63,571 nt of DNA, from positions 1 to 63,571 of the forward strand of contig NZ_JAMXXK010000014.1 in the NCBI RefSeq assembly GCF_024129735.1, read 5' to 3'. Numbering within the stretch: the first letter of the stretch is position 1; the number at the start of each line of letters is the position of its first letter. The DNA is from Acinetobacter lwoffii (GTDB lineage Bacteria > Pseudomonadota > Gammaproteobacteria > Pseudomonadales > Moraxellaceae). Both the position numbers and the translations under genes were made by a program. This document shows positions 16,947-26,526 of the stretch, in pieces. The notes under the pieces were generated by a model. The model did no database searches. It had not been told where the DNA came from and worked only from the letters and a program-made list of their open reading frames with translations.

Positions 16947-18731
16947 ATGATGCGAACTCATTACTGCGGTTCTTTAACCGAAGCTCAAATTGACCAAACC
17001 GTAACATTATGCGGTTGGGTACACCGTCGCCGTGACCACGGTGGTGTAATCTTCCTTGACATGCGTGACCGTGATGGTCTTGTTCAAGTGGTTATTGACC
17101 CAGATACTCCTGAAGCATTCGCAACTGCTGATAAAGTACGTTCAGAATTTGTATTAAAAATTACAGGCCGTGTGCGTCGCCGTTATGAAGGCACAGAAAA
17201 TGCCAATATGGTGAGCGGTCAAATCGAAGTCTTGGGTAAAGAAATTGAAGTTCTTGCTCAGTCTGAAACTCCGCCATTCCCTTTGAATGACGAAAACACC
17301 AATATTTCTGAAGAAATTCGTTTGAAATACCGTTTCCTGGACATCCGTCGTCCAGAAATGCTAGATCGTTTACGTTTTCGTTCTAAATTAACCAACCTGA
17401 TTCGTAACTACTTCGAAGACAATGGCTTCCTAGACGTTGAAACTCCGATCTTAACTCGTGCAACGCCTGAAGGTGCGCGTGACTATTTAGTGCCAAGCCG
17501 CGTATCTAACGGTAGCTTCTACGCACTTCCACAATCGCCACAGCTATTCAAACAGTTGTTGATGGTCGGCGGTATTGATCGTTACTACCAAATCGCGAAA
17601 TGTTTCCGTGATGAAGACTTACGTGCTGACCGTCAGCCTGAATTCACCCAAATCGACGTTGAAACATCGTTCATGAGTGACGATGACATTATGGATTTAA
17701 TGGAAACTTTAACCGTGAAGATGTTCAAAGAACTTCTAAACGTAGAGTTTGATAAATTCCCACGCATGACCTACAACGATGCAATGCGTGACTATGCATC
17801 TGACAAACCAGATATGCGTATTCCTTTGAAACTGGTTGACGTTGCAGACTTAATGCAAGACGTTGAGTTCAAAGTATTCGCAGGCCCTGCTAAAGATCCT
17901 AAAGGTCGTATCGTTGCGCTTCGCGTACCGGGTGCTGGTTCACTTCCACGTAGCGCGATTGATGAATACACCAAATTTGTAGGCATTTACGGTGCACGCG
18001 GTTTGGCTTACATCAAAGTCAACGAACTTGAAAAAGGTATCGAAGGTCTTCAATCTCCAATAGTGAAATTCATCGAGCCAATCGTGCTTGATCTATTGAA
18101 ACGTGTTGGCGCTGAAAATGGCGACATCGTATTCTTCGGTGCAGACAAAGCGAAAGTTGTTAACGATGCAATGGGCGCGCTTCGTGTGAAGATCGGTCAT
18201 GACCTTAAATTATCAACTTGTGAGTGGGCGCCACTTTGGGTTGTTGATTTCCCAATGTTCGAAGAAACTGATGATGGCAAATGGACCTCTGTTCACCACC
18301 CATTCACGCTGCCAAAATCTAGCGTTGAAGAAGTGAAGAACAATCCAGGTGCTGCTCTGTCTGTGGCTTACGATATGGTATTGAACGGTACTGAAATCGG
18401 TGGTGGTTCACTGCGTATTCATAACCTTGAAATGCAAAAAGCGATCTTTGAAGCACTTGGTATTGGTGAAGAAGAAGCAGAAGAGAAATTCAGCTTCTTG
18501 CTTAATGCTTTACGTTACGGTGCTCCTCCGCATGGTGGTTTGGCATTTGGTCTTGACCGTCTTGTGATGCTCATGACTGGCGGTGCTTCTATTCGTGACG
18601 TAATTGCATTCCCGAAAACCAAAACTGCTGAATGTCCGTTAACGCAAGCACCTGCTCCAGTTGAATCAAATCAACTGCGTGACCTTGGTATTCGCTTACG
18701 TGAAAAACCAAAAGCTGAATCTCAAGAATAA
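16947..18731 (+). CDS. aspS: Aspartyl-tRNA synthetase
   Basis: Class II synthetase of 594 residues, close to the usual bacterial length. An N-terminal OB-fold anticodon domain (1-105, [22 protein letters not shown]) is followed by the catalytic core, with motif 2 [17 protein letters not shown] and motif 3 [16 protein letters not shown], and the bacterial GAD insertion (about 290-420). It charges tRNA-Asp; whether it also charges tRNA-Asn is not decided here. Start MMRTHYCG: either of two ATGs is possible. In A. baumannii aspS marks one border of the lipooligosaccharide outer-core locus, and the same arrangement is seen here. A terminator follows. Confidence 0.97.
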   Translation: MMRTHYCGSLTEAQIDQTVTLCGWVHRRRDHGGVIFLDMRDRDGLVQVVIDPDTPEAFATADKVRSEFVLKITGRVRRRYEGTENANMVSGQIEVLGKEIEVLAQSETPPFPLNDENTNISEEIRLKYRFLDIRRPEMLDRLRFRSKLTNLIRNYFEDNGFLDVETPILTRATPEGARDYLVPSRVSNGSFYALPQSPQLFKQLLMVGGIDRYYQIAKCFRDEDLRADRQPEFTQIDVETSFMSDDDIMDLMETLTVKMFKELLNVEFDKFPRMTYNDAMRDYASDKPDMRIPLKLVDVADLMQDVEFKVFAGPAKDPKGRIVALRVPGAGSLPRSAIDEYTKFVGIYGARGLAYIKVNELEKGIEGLQSPIVKFIEPIVLDLLKRVGAENGDIVFFGADKAKVVNDAMGALRVKIGHDLKLSTCEWAPLWVVDFPMFEETDDGKWTSVHHPFTLPKSSVEEVKNNPGAALSVAYDMVLNGTEIGGGSLRIHNLEMQKAIFEALGIGEEEAEEKFSFLLNALRYGAPPHGGLAFGLDRLVMLMTGGASIRDVIAFPKTKTAECPLTQAPAPVESNQLRDLGIRLREKPKAESQE

Positions 18732-18749
18732 TTCTTGAAGTATTAAGTG

Positions 18750-18779
18750 AAAAAGCTCTGCCTCGTGTGGGGCTTTTTT
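18750..18779 (+). terminator. Terminator of aspS
   Basis: AAAAAGCTC pairs with GGGCTTTTT (one G-T pair) over a 12-base loop, with a T run. Confidence 0.8.
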
Positions 18780-18845
18780 GTGTGATTGAGTCGTATCTGG
18801 AACAGTGGCATAATAGCCACAGTTTTTAATCTAAGGTAATTAGCA

Positions 18846-19067
18846 ATGGCTATGCGTCCTGCAGTTCGTAATCGCAGCATTATGCTTATTGTATTTTCAG
18901 TGGTTCAATGGCTGTTCATGCGCTATATCCTTGCCAACAATCTGTTCAACCTCGATACCAATGATCGTATTGTGTATTTTTGCCTGAGCAGTATTTTAGG
19001 TGCCCTGCTGATTTTTGTAGGTTTGATTTATATGGTGCTGAAGGGCAATCCGGACAAAGACCTATAA
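18846..19067 (+). CDS. Small two-helix membrane protein
   Basis: A 73-residue protein with two hydrophobic helices (about 12-30 and 44-65) joined by a polar NNLFNLDTNDR loop, with a basic N-terminus (RPAVRNR) and a charged tail. Topology N-in/C-in is likely. No family is recognised. It lies between aspS and the acyltransferase gene, 18 bases before the latter, and is probably co-transcribed with it, hinting at an envelope role. Confidence 0.75.
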   Translation: MAMRPAVRNRSIMLIVFSVVQWLFMRYILANNLFNLDTNDRIVYFCLSSILGALLIFVGLIYMVLKGNPDKDL

Positions 19068-19085
19068 TCTGACCATCTGGATACC

Positions 19086-19955
19086 ATGTACACCCTACTC
19101 AAAAATTTCTCTAAGCTTCCACTAAGATTCATTCAAAATCTTGCGCAACTGGCTGGATCGCTTTTGTATCTCAGCCATTCTTCTGCACGCCGAGTGACCG
19201 AGATTAATCTGGCCTCTGCTTATCCTGAACTTTCTGAATCTGAACGGGCTGACTTGACTAAACGCAGCCTGAAAAGTCAGTGCATGACGTATGCGGAATC
19301 AGTCAAGATTTGGGGATCATCTTCTGAATATGCACTGTCTTTAATTCGAGATGTGCAGGGTGAAGATATTTTCCTGCAAGCTCTGCAAAATCCTCATGGC
19401 TGTTTGGCGGTGGTGCCTCATTTTGGTACTTGGGAGCTATTGAATGTCTGGGTCAATCAACACACTTCTCCTGTGATTATGTATAAGCCCAGCAAGAATC
19501 AAGATGTTGACCGCTTTATGCTTGAAGCTCGGCAACGCCTGAATGCAACACTGGTCCCTACAGATGATTCTGGGGTACGTGCTGTGTTTAAGCATTTAAA
19601 ACAGAGTGGTTTTTCTGCAATTTTGCCGGATCATGTTCCTAAAGAATCTGGTGGAATCTATTCTTATTTTTATGGTCAAAATGCGCTGTCCTCTACGCTT
19701 CTTTCCAAACTGGCAGCCAAAACACAATGTTCAGTCGTAGGTTTAAGCTGTCTCAGACGTGATGATTTATCCGGTTATGATATTGTTGTGACCCAACTTT
19801 CTGACGATATTTCGTCGAAAGACCTACAGCTTTCTGTTGATACTTTAAATAAAGAAATGGAGCGCATGATTAATGTCGCTCCAGAACAGTATTTGTGGGG
19901 GTATAAACGGTTTAGGAAATTAAAACCACCTCACACCATTTATCAAAAAAATTGA
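19086..19955 (+). CDS. LpxL/LpxM-like lipid A acyltransferase
   Basis: A 289-residue member of the lysophospholipid/lauroyl acyltransferase family (HtrB/LpxL group), inner-membrane associated. The signature H-x4-E box is intact as HFGTWE (His112, Glu117), followed by the family-typical VIMYKPSKN and ILPDHVPKESGGIYSYFYG segments. Such enzymes add a secondary acyl chain to lipid A from acyl-ACP. At 289 residues it is on the short side but complete. Its position beside the outer-core locus fits a lipooligosaccharide role. Its last 44 bases overlap the 3' end of wecE on the other strand, an unusual tail-to-tail overlap. Whether it is LpxL or LpxM cannot be told. Confidence 0.88.
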   Translation: MYTLLKNFSKLPLRFIQNLAQLAGSLLYLSHSSARRVTEINLASAYPELSESERADLTKRSLKSQCMTYAESVKIWGSSSEYALSLIRDVQGEDIFLQALQNPHGCLAVVPHFGTWELLNVWVNQHTSPVIMYKPSKNQDVDRFMLEARQRLNATLVPTDDSGVRAVFKHLKQSGFSAILPDHVPKESGGIYSYFYGQNALSSTLLSKLAAKTQCSVVGLSCLRRDDLSGYDIVVTQLSDDISSKDLQLSVDTLNKEMERMINVAPEQYLWGYKRFRKLKPPHTIYQKN

Positions 19956-21069
19956 TAATTGTATTCACAATGTAATCTATTTCATCATTTGAAATACCAT
20001 ACCAAAGGGGTAAGCGGATTAACTTCTCACTCTCTTGTGTGGTAAATTGGTCTTTGCCCACGAAGCGACAATGCTGCACACCAAAAGGTGAAGAATGCAA
20101 AGGCACATAGTGAAACACAGCACCAATCTCATGCTGTTTTAACATCTCAAGTAGAGCCGTACGCTGTGCTAAATCTGCCACTTTAATATAGAACATATGA
20201 GCATTGTGCACGCGATCTGTTGGAATGTGCGGGCAAATAAGATGACCTTTGGCCTCAAGAGGAGCCAATTGATGCGCATAACGCTGCCAGCTATTTAGAC
20301 GATTTTCATTAATTAAATCCGCATTTTCCAATTGCCCCCATAAATATGCACACTGTAATTCACTGGGTAAATAGCTACTACCGACATCAGTCCATGTGTA
20401 TTTATCTACCATACCGCGGAAGAACTGACTGCGATTGGTGCCTTTTTCACGAATAATTTCAGCACGCTCAATAAAACGTGCATCATTAATAATTAATAAT
20501 CCACCCTCACCACCGCTGGTGTAGTTTTTGGTTTCATGAAAGCTGTACGCACCCAAATGGCCAATCGTACCGAGCATCTTACCTTTAAATGTAGACATCA
20601 TGCCCTGTGCGGCATCTTCAATCACAAACAATTGATATTGCTCAGCCAATTTCATGATTTTATCCATATCACAACCAACCCCAGCATAGTGTACAGGCAC
20701 AATGGCTTTGGTTTTGTCAGTGATTGCCGCTTCAATCAAATCTGCATTGATATTCATGGTAGCTGGATCAATATCTACAAAGACAATTTTGGCGCCACGC
20801 AATACGAAGGCATTTGCTGTACTCACAAACGTATAGCTCGGCATGATAATTTCATCACCTGCTTGTACGTCAATCAACAACGCTGCCATTTCCAAGGCAT
20901 GGGTGCATGACGGTGTCAGTAAGGTTTTTGCTACCCCCAAGGTCTCAACAAACCAATCCTGACAACGATGCCCAAATGCACCATCACCCGAAATTTTGCC
21001 TGATCCCAAAACATCTAAAATATGCTGTTTTTCTGAGCCGACAAAGGGCGGTTTATTAAATGGAATCAT
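19912..21069 (-). CDS. wecE: dTDP-4-amino-4,6-dideoxygalactose transaminase WecE
   Basis: A 385-residue PLP-dependent DegT/DnrJ/EryC1 aminotransferase, very close to E. coli WecE/RffA throughout (MIPFNKPP..., LTPSCTHALEMAALL, FVSTANAFVLRGAKIVFVD, IIREKGTNRSQFFRG). The PLP lysine is Lys181 in FHETKNYTSGGEGG. It converts dTDP-4-keto-6-deoxy-glucose plus glutamate to dTDP-4-amino-4,6-dideoxy-D-galactose (dTDP-Fuc4N). The keto sugar is supplied by RmlA and RmlB in the same operon, so this enzyme competes with RmlC/RmlD. It is the last gene of the locus; its final 15 codons overlap the convergent acyltransferase gene. Confidence 0.92.
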   Translation of the reverse strand: MIPFNKPPFVGSEKQHILDVLGSGKISGDGAFGHRCQDWFVETLGVAKTLLTPSCTHALEMAALLIDVQAGDEIIMPSYTFVSTANAFVLRGAKIVFVDIDPATMNINADLIEAAITDKTKAIVPVHYAGVGCDMDKIMKLAEQYQLFVIEDAAQGMMSTFKGKMLGTIGHLGAYSFHETKNYTSGGEGGLLIINDARFIERAEIIREKGTNRSQFFRGMVDKYTWTDVGSSYLPSELQCAYLWGQLENADLINENRLNSWQRYAHQLAPLEAKGHLICPHIPTDRVHNAHMFYIKVADLAQRTALLEMLKQHEIGAVFHYVPLHSSPFGVQHCRFVGKDQFTTQESEKLIRLPLWYGISNDEIDYIVNTIINFFDKWCEVVLIS

Positions 21070-21108
21070 AAAATTATATTATTCACTCTGAACGATTAGA
21101 TAAATCCA

Positions 21109-21546
21109 TCAATGAAAAATAGGATGTTGAATAACAGCTTCGCCTGTTAACACTTTTTTCATTAGATGATTAAATATTTCTGTGGAAACGACCGCTCGCT
21201 TCCTTTGCAGATTGACCTCTTTAACGGTGATCTTGGCCTGATAACGCTCACCGGCAAACACTGGCGCTAAAAACTTCATGGATTGGCTCAAATAGATCGT
21301 GCCAATGCCTGGATATTGCGTACCAAAAATACGAGAAAATATACTGCCCACTAAAAATCCATGCACAATCGGCTTTTTAAAGACGGTCTCTCTGGCATAG
21401 GCTTCATCAATATGAATCGGGTTATTGTCCCCAGATAATTCAGCGAAGCTCACCACTTCGGCTTGCGAGAACTCAAAGGCATAGGTCAATTGATAGTCTG
21501 CTGAATTTTGAGGACATTCATTGGTTTCACACAAAGAAAAATACAT
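21109..21546 (-). CDS. MaoC-like (R)-specific enoyl-CoA hydratase
   Basis: A 145-residue single hot-dog domain. The hydratase-2 signature is intact: F-x-E-L-S-G-D-N-N-P-I-H-I-D-E, containing the catalytic Asp and His, followed by KPIVHGFLVGSIFSR. Such enzymes hydrate trans-2-enoyl-CoA to (R)-3-hydroxyacyl-CoA. Its place between wecE and a hexapeptide acyltransferase suggests that it supplies a 3-hydroxyacyl (for example 3-hydroxybutyryl) group for an amino sugar rather than serving fatty acid oxidation. That link is inference. Gaps to neighbours are short and on one strand, so it is in the same operon. Confidence 0.85.
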   Translation of the reverse strand: MYFSLCETNECPQNSADYQLTYAFEFSQAEVVSFAELSGDNNPIHIDEAYARETVFKKPIVHGFLVGSIFSRIFGTQYPGIGTIYLSQSMKFLAPVFAGERYQAKITVKEVNLQRKRAVVSTEIFNHLMKKVLTGEAVIQHPIFH

Positions 21547-21559
21547 ATGAATCTTTGCC

Positions 21560-22129
21560 CTATTCTGCGTGATTGATACGTTGCATATACGCGTGCTCTA
21601 AATCCAATAGATCTTTTTTGCGATTTTTAATTCTGCGCGCAGGATTACCCAAATAAATCCCCCACTCTTCAGTGCTTTTATTCACTAAAGTCAGTGCGCC
21701 CACCGAGCAACCATCAGCTACTTCAACCCCAGGGAAAATAATCGAACCCGCGCCCACAATGACATGTTTACCAATCACCACCGCTTTTTTAGTTTCGCAT
21801 TTAAACTCTACAGGCACAGTCGGATTGGTCAGGGTGGCGCCACTATAATCATCCGATTGGGTAAACACCTGTACATGATAGGCTAAACCTGAAAAATCTT
21901 TAAAAACAATACCTTTTTCCCCACCAGCCACCAAGCATAGTGGTGCAATATGGACGTTATTACCGATGGTGAGGCGTCCAGATAAAATACAGAAATCATC
22001 AATTCTTGAACGATCTCCGATTTCAATCAGCTCAGGATTATAAATCGAGGCTTTATCACTAATCTTGACATTTTGGCCTAATGATTTAAAGCCAAATGCC
22101 TGTAATTGCTCTTCTAATAAATATGCCAT
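21560..22129 (-). CDS. Left-handed beta-helix sugar acyltransferase
   Basis: A 189-residue protein with hexapeptide repeats, as in LbH acetyltransferases: IGDRSRIDDFCILSGRLTIGNNVHIAPLC and later VVIGKHVIVGAGSIIFPGVEVADGCSVGALTLV, with a loop insert (about 75-112) between. His59 or the nearby His of a coil is probably the catalytic base. Relatives include dTDP-amino-sugar N-acetyltransferases (FdtC, QdtC, VioB). Next to wecE it most likely N-acylates dTDP-Fuc4N; this would replace the GNAT-type WecD of enterobacteria. The acyl donor could be acetyl-CoA or, given the MaoC-like neighbour, a 3-hydroxyacyl-CoA. The C-terminal RRIKNRKKDLLDLE tail is basic. Confidence 0.82.
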   Translation of the reverse strand: MAYLLEEQLQAFGFKSLGQNVKISDKASIYNPELIEIGDRSRIDDFCILSGRLTIGNNVHIAPLCLVAGGEKGIVFKDFSGLAYHVQVFTQSDDYSGATLTNPTVPVEFKCETKKAVVIGKHVIVGAGSIIFPGVEVADGCSVGALTLVNKSTEEWGIYLGNPARRIKNRKKDLLDLEHAYMQRINHAE

Positions 22130-22141
22130 TTTGTATAAAAC

Positions 22142-23029
22142 CTACTGATTCAATTCAAAAAATTCTTTCATTTCATGTAGGCACTGTGCCACACACTGCT
22201 CCACTTTTTGGTGTTCACTGACAATATGCTCAAGCACTTTGGCCTGCGTTTGATGTGCCCAGCTCAATTGCTCATCAGACAGGCCATAAGCAAGACCATA
22301 ACGATCAGACACCTGTGAATACCAGTCAGTTAAGCCCACGCCCTCAGCAGGAACAACAACCGATTCGCAACCTGCCAATACGGCAAATAATGAGTACGCC
22401 GTATAATCATCATATGAAATAAAGCGTTTTGCCCGATTAAAAATCGCGGCGATTTCTTTATGTGATTGACCATCTAAACAAATGGCATCTTCAGGATGGA
22501 TTTTTGGTTTGTCCGTTCCTTTTCTCACCATATAGCAGCAATCAATATCACGCTTCAGCCCTTGATTGGCATAGGTATCAATCGGATAGTAAATGACTTT
22601 CAGCTCATTCCTCGCCACGGTACAGCTGTCACGGTGAAAGTCATGAATCGCTGAATTAAACTTAAAATACAGCTCGTTTTGACCATACGCAATTTTGCCG
22701 GTATGAAAGCCAGGTTGATGCAACAACCAACGCACCACATGCTGAATACCGAGTGGATTACCCTCAACCACTTCTGGGTAAATCACAACGGCATCGTCAG
22801 GGAAATGACGTTTCGTCCATACAGGTGTGACCCAACCTACATGTACACCTAAGATGTTTTTCTTTTTGAGCTTAGAACGCACCCGTTTTAACCACGGTTT
22901 CGTCCATTTATCCGAGACTAAAAATGCCTGATGAGCCGTCGTGGTATTGATGATATGACAGAGGCGGTGTAGCGCAATCACACCGCCTATATTGGCATCA
23001 TATGAGTAGGTATAAATAAAAATATTCAC
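22142..23029 (-). CDS. Putative glycosyltransferase of the outer-core locus
   Basis: A 295-residue protein beginning MNIFIYTYSYDANIGGVIALHRLCHIIN, which looks like a GT-B N-terminal Rossmann start with a Gly-Gly substrate loop. The C-terminal part has KRFISYDDYTAYSLFAVLAGCESVVVPAEGVGLTDWY, resembling the donor-binding half of GT-B enzymes and the WavQ-type proteins of LPS core loci. Donor and acceptor are unknown; rhamnose or the Fuc4N derivative made here are candidates. It starts 9 bases after the rmlC stop, so it is in the operon. Confidence 0.68.
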   Translation of the reverse strand: MNIFIYTYSYDANIGGVIALHRLCHIINTTTAHQAFLVSDKWTKPWLKRVRSKLKKKNILGVHVGWVTPVWTKRHFPDDAVVIYPEVVEGNPLGIQHVVRWLLHQPGFHTGKIAYGQNELYFKFNSAIHDFHRDSCTVARNELKVIYYPIDTYANQGLKRDIDCCYMVRKGTDKPKIHPEDAICLDGQSHKEIAAIFNRAKRFISYDDYTAYSLFAVLAGCESVVVPAEGVGLTDWYSQVSDRYGLAYGLSDEQLSWAHQTQAKVLEHIVSEHQKVEQCVAQCLHEMKEFFELNQ

Positions 23030-23038
23030 GTGTTCTGC

Positions 23039-23599
23039 TCAAAGCTGCGGCTGAAATGCGCTGGCTTGTTGGTCTTTTTCACTCACCAACACCTGATCAT
23101 TGACCTGTGCCAATGGCCACTCAATGGCCAATGTTGGGTCATTCCACATGATCGCGCGCTCACTGTCTTTATGATAATAGTTGGTAGTTTTATACAAGAA
23201 CTGAGTATTCTCTTCTAAAGCCATAAAACCATGCGCAAAACCTTCTGGAATCCAAAACATGGTTTTATTCTCAGCACTCAGCTCGACACCCACCCACTGA
23301 CCATAGGTTGACGATTCAGGGCGCACATCCACTGCGACATCCCATGCGCGACCTTGTACAACACGCACAAGCTTGCCTTGACCATACGGTGCCAGTTGAT
23401 AATGTAGGCCACGTAATACGCCTTTTTGTGATAAGGAATGATTGTCTTGTACAAAGTGTGGAATTGGCAAATTCAGTTCTTGTAAGGCTGTCTCAAAACG
23501 CTGTTGGTTAAAGCTTTCCATAAACCAGCCACGCTCATCCCCAAATACCTGTGGGTGAAGAATGAGTAAGCCTGCAATTTTGGTGATTTCTACCTTCAT
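23039..23599 (-). CDS. rmlC: dTDP-4-dehydrorhamnose 3,5-epimerase
   Basis: A 186-residue cupin enzyme, normal length for RmlC. It has [12 protein letters not shown], the substrate motif [20 protein letters not shown] with the catalytic His, [19 protein letters not shown], and [14 protein letters not shown]. It epimerises C3 and C5 of dTDP-4-keto-6-deoxyglucose, the third step of dTDP-L-rhamnose synthesis. Its ATG overlaps the stop of rmlA by four bases (translational coupling). Gene order rmlB-rmlD-rmlA-rmlC is the same as in many LPS loci. Confidence 0.95.
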   Translation of the reverse strand: MKVEITKIAGLLILHPQVFGDERGWFMESFNQQRFETALQELNLPIPHFVQDNHSLSQKGVLRGLHYQLAPYGQGKLVRVVQGRAWDVAVDVRPESSTYGQWVGVELSAENKTMFWIPEGFAHGFMALEENTQFLYKTTNYYHKDSERAIMWNDPTLAIEWPLAQVNDQVLVSEKDQQASAFQPQL

Positions 23600-24480
23600 T
23601 GCGCATCGTCCAACAATTTAAACAAATACTGACCATAGTCAGTTTTCTTTAAAGCTTCGGCACTTTCACGGAGTTCATCTGAAGAAATCCAACCTTGTTG
23701 GAAACCAATCTCTTCTAAACACGCAACTTTTAATGATTGACGTTTCTCAATGGTATAAACAAATTGCCCTGCTTCGAGTAACGATTCATGTGTACCTGTA
23801 TCAAGCCATGCAAAACCACGCCCCAACAATTCCACATTGAGCGATTCATCGTTTAAATAGGCATTATTGATGTCGGTAATTTCGAGTTCACCACGGTGTG
23901 ATGGTTTCACTTGTTTGGCAAATTCCACCACACGATTGTCATAGAAATACAAACCAGTCACCGCATAAGGGGATTTCGGTTGTGCAGGTTTTTCTTCAAT
24001 ACTGATCACTTTACCTGTCGCATCAAATTCCACTACGCCAAAACGCTCAGGGTCAGTCACGTGATAGCCAAAAACAGTCGCACCATGACTCACATCATTG
24101 GCTGCTTTTAATTGCTGGCTAAAGTTTTGACCATAGTAAATGTTATCGCCTAAGATCAAACACACTGGATGCTCACCAATAAATTCTTCACCAATAATAA
24201 AGGCTTGTGCTAAACCATCTGGAGAAGGTTGAACTTTATAACTGAGTTTGATGCCGAACTGATGACCATCACCCAGTAATTTTTCAAAATTCGGTAAATC
24301 TTCAGGCGTAGAAATAATCAAGATGTCACGGATACCCGCCAACATGAGTACCGACAATGGATAATAGATCATCGGTTTATCGTAAATAGGCAACAGCTGT
24401 TTCGACACCCCTTTGGTGATTGGATGTAAGCGTGTTCCCGAACCGCCCGCAAGAATAATACCTTTACGTTGTAAGCTCAT
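23596..24480 (-). CDS. rmlA: Glucose-1-phosphate thymidylyltransferase
   Basis: From [13 protein letters not shown] (ATG at 24480), 294 residues. The nucleotidyltransferase signature [11 protein letters not shown] is followed by [32 protein letters not shown] (metal-binding Asp) and [15 protein letters not shown]. It joins glucose 1-phosphate and dTTP to dTDP-glucose, the entry step for both dTDP sugars of this locus. The frame extends upstream, but the ATG at 24480 overlaps the rmlD stop as ATGA, giving tight coupling, and matches the family start. Confidence 0.96.
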   Translation of the reverse strand: MSLQRKGIILAGGSGTRLHPITKGVSKQLLPIYDKPMIYYPLSVLMLAGIRDILIISTPEDLPNFEKLLGDGHQFGIKLSYKVQPSPDGLAQAFIIGEEFIGEHPVCLILGDNIYYGQNFSQQLKAANDVSHGATVFGYHVTDPERFGVVEFDATGKVISIEEKPAQPKSPYAVTGLYFYDNRVVEFAKQVKPSHRGELEITDINNAYLNDESLNVELLGRGFAWLDTGTHESLLEAGQFVYTIEKRQSLKVACLEEIGFQQGWISSDELRESAEALKKTDYGQYLFKLLDDAQ

Positions 24481-25370
24481 TGAATTAATAACTCCGAGAT
24501 TGTTCGTTGCACATGGGTCGTCCACTCAGGCACATGTAGCTGAAACGTGTGTTGAATTTTTTGAATGTCTAATCGTGAATTATGCGGCCGCTTAGCAGGC
24601 GTTGGATAATCTGCTGTAGAAATCGCGTTAACGGTTTGCACTTTGAGTGACATACCCTGCTGTTTAGCCTGCTCAAATACATAATTGGCATAGGCGAACC
24701 ATGAGGTTTCACCTGCAGCCACCAAATGATAAATCCCGACTTTGTTGAAATCGGCCATTGTCTGTACAATTGCATGTGCTGTGATGTCCGCGATCAACAC
24801 TGCCGAGGTCGGTGCCCCGATTTGGTCATCAATAATACTGAGTTGTTCGCGTTGTTGCGCCAAAGACAGCATGGTTTTTAAGAAGTTTTTGCCCTTGGCG
24901 GCATAGACCCACGAGGTTCGAAAAATCAAATGTCGACATCCTGATGCCACAATCGCCTGCTCACCTTGTAGTTTTGTTTGTCCATAGACGTTTAAAGGCT
25001 GCGTCTGATCAGTTTCTTTAAATGGCGTTGTGCCTTGGCCGCTAAACACATAATCCGTTGAATAATGCACCAACAGGATATTTAGACTTTTGCACACTTC
25101 AGCGATTTGCGCCACAGTATCTGAATTGATCAGCTGCGCCATCTCTTGGTTCGATTCAGCCAAATCCACTGCAGTATACGCACTGGCATTGACTACAACA
25201 TCGGGTTGAATCTCACGAATAGTGCGTAGCAAGGCCTCAGGCTGAGCCAAGTCACCGCACCAGCCGCCTAAGCCATGACGATCCAAAGCAATCAGCTCAG
25301 CCACTGGCGCTAGCGCACGTTGTAACTCCCAGCCCACTTGACCATTTTTTCCAAGCAAAAGAATTTTCAT
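24477..25370 (-). CDS. rmlD: dTDP-4-dehydrorhamnose reductase
   Basis: 297 residues from [16 protein letters not shown] (ATG at 25370, AAGG upstream). An SDR-type Rossmann fold with G-K-N-G-Q-V-G at the N-terminus, the YSTDYVFSG segment and the catalytic Y-x-x-x-K as YGQTK. It reduces dTDP-4-dehydro-L-rhamnose to dTDP-L-rhamnose with NADPH, completing the pathway. The gap to rmlB is 14 bases and there is a 4-base overlap with rmlA. An upstream in-frame extension is ignored because it lacks family similarity. Confidence 0.95.
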   Translation of the reverse strand: MKILLLGKNGQVGWELQRALAPVAELIALDRHGLGGWCGDLAQPEALLRTIREIQPDVVVNASAYTAVDLAESNQEMAQLINSDTVAQIAEVCKSLNILLVHYSTDYVFSGQGTTPFKETDQTQPLNVYGQTKLQGEQAIVASGCRHLIFRTSWVYAAKGKNFLKTMLSLAQQREQLSIIDDQIGAPTSAVLIADITAHAIVQTMADFNKVGIYHLVAAGETSWFAYANYVFEQAKQQGMSLKVQTVNAISTADYPTPAKRPHNSRLDIQKIQHTFQLHVPEWTTHVQRTISELLIQ

Positions 25371-25384
25371 ACGTTTGCCTTGCT

Positions 25385-26452
25385 TTAGCCTTGGTACTGC
25401 TGGTCTAACCAATTTTGATACTCACCGCTTTGCACACGCGACACCCACTGTTGATTGGCCAAGTACCACTGCACGGTTTTGCGTAAACCAGTCTCAAAGG
25501 ATTCTTCAGGCACCCAACCGAGTTCTTTTTTAATTTTTGAAGCATCAATCGCATAGCGCACATCATGCCCTGGACGATCTTTGACATAGGTAATTAAATC
25601 TTGATACTGGGCAACACCTGTCGGCTTGTTTGGCGCCAATTCCTCTAGTAATGCACAGATGCCATGCACCACATCAATATTTGCTTTTTCATTGTGCCCA
25701 CCAATATTATAGGTCTCACCAATGGCACCCTCGCTCACCACTTTAAACAGTGCGCGCGCATGGTCTTCCACATATAACCAATCACGAATTTGCTGACCAT
25801 TGCCATACACAGGTAATGCTTTGCCCTGTAAAGCATTTAAAATCATCAGTGGGATCAATTTTTCTGGGAAATGATACGGTCCATAATTGTTCGAGCAGTT
25901 GGTTACAATCACGGGTAAGCCATACGTTCGATGCCACGCACGTACCAAATGATCTGAACTGGCTTTAGACGCAGAATAAGGTGAACTTGGTGAATATGAG
26001 GTCTCTTCAGTAAATAGATCTGTCGTCCCTTCTAAGTCACCATACACTTCATCGGTTGAAATGTGATGAAAACGGAAGGTCGCTTTGGCTGCCTCAGGCA
26101 AGTTGCTCCAGTACTGGCGCGCAGCTTCTAACAACTGATAGGTGCCAATAATATTGGTTTCAACAAAATCAGACGGGCCTGAGATCGAACGATCAACATG
26201 TGATTCAGCGGCCAAATGCATCACGGCATCAGGCTGAAACTGATTAAAGAGCGTATCAAGTGCTGCACGGTCACAAATATCAGTATGGCTAAACTGATAA
26301 CGTTCACTCCCTGCAACCTCAGCCAATGATTCTAAATTCCCTGCATAGGTGAGTTTGTCGATATTTAATACATGATGCGAGGTATGCTGAATAATATGGC
26401 GAATCACTGCTGAGCCAATAAAACCTGCACCACCGGTAACAATAATATTCAC
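25385..26452 (-). CDS. rmlB: dTDP-glucose 4,6-dehydratase
   Basis: 355 residues from the GTG at 26452 (reading [16 protein letters not shown]), with AAGG seven bases upstream. The extended SDR has GGAGFIG for [26 protein letters not shown] with the catalytic Thr/Asp/Glu group, and the YSASK catalytic Tyr-Lys pair. It makes dTDP-4-keto-6-deoxyglucose, the branch point between RmlC/RmlD (rhamnose) and WecE (Fuc4N). It leads the nucleotide-sugar block of the locus. Confidence 0.96.
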   Translation of the reverse strand: MNIIVTGGAGFIGSAVIRHIIQHTSHHVLNIDKLTYAGNLESLAEVAGSERYQFSHTDICDRAALDTLFNQFQPDAVMHLAAESHVDRSISGPSDFVETNIIGTYQLLEAARQYWSNLPEAAKATFRFHHISTDEVYGDLEGTTDLFTEETSYSPSSPYSASKASSDHLVRAWHRTYGLPVIVTNCSNNYGPYHFPEKLIPLMILNALQGKALPVYGNGQQIRDWLYVEDHARALFKVVSEGAIGETYNIGGHNEKANIDVVHGICALLEELAPNKPTGVAQYQDLITYVKDRPGHDVRYAIDASKIKKELGWVPEESFETGLRKTVQWYLANQQWVSRVQSGEYQNWLDQQYQG

Positions 26453-26526
26453 ATTTAATCCTTCAATTACTTTATCTCTAAGCGGTCTGAAATGGCCCAT
26501 GCCAAGCTCAAACCCTACAATTCATC

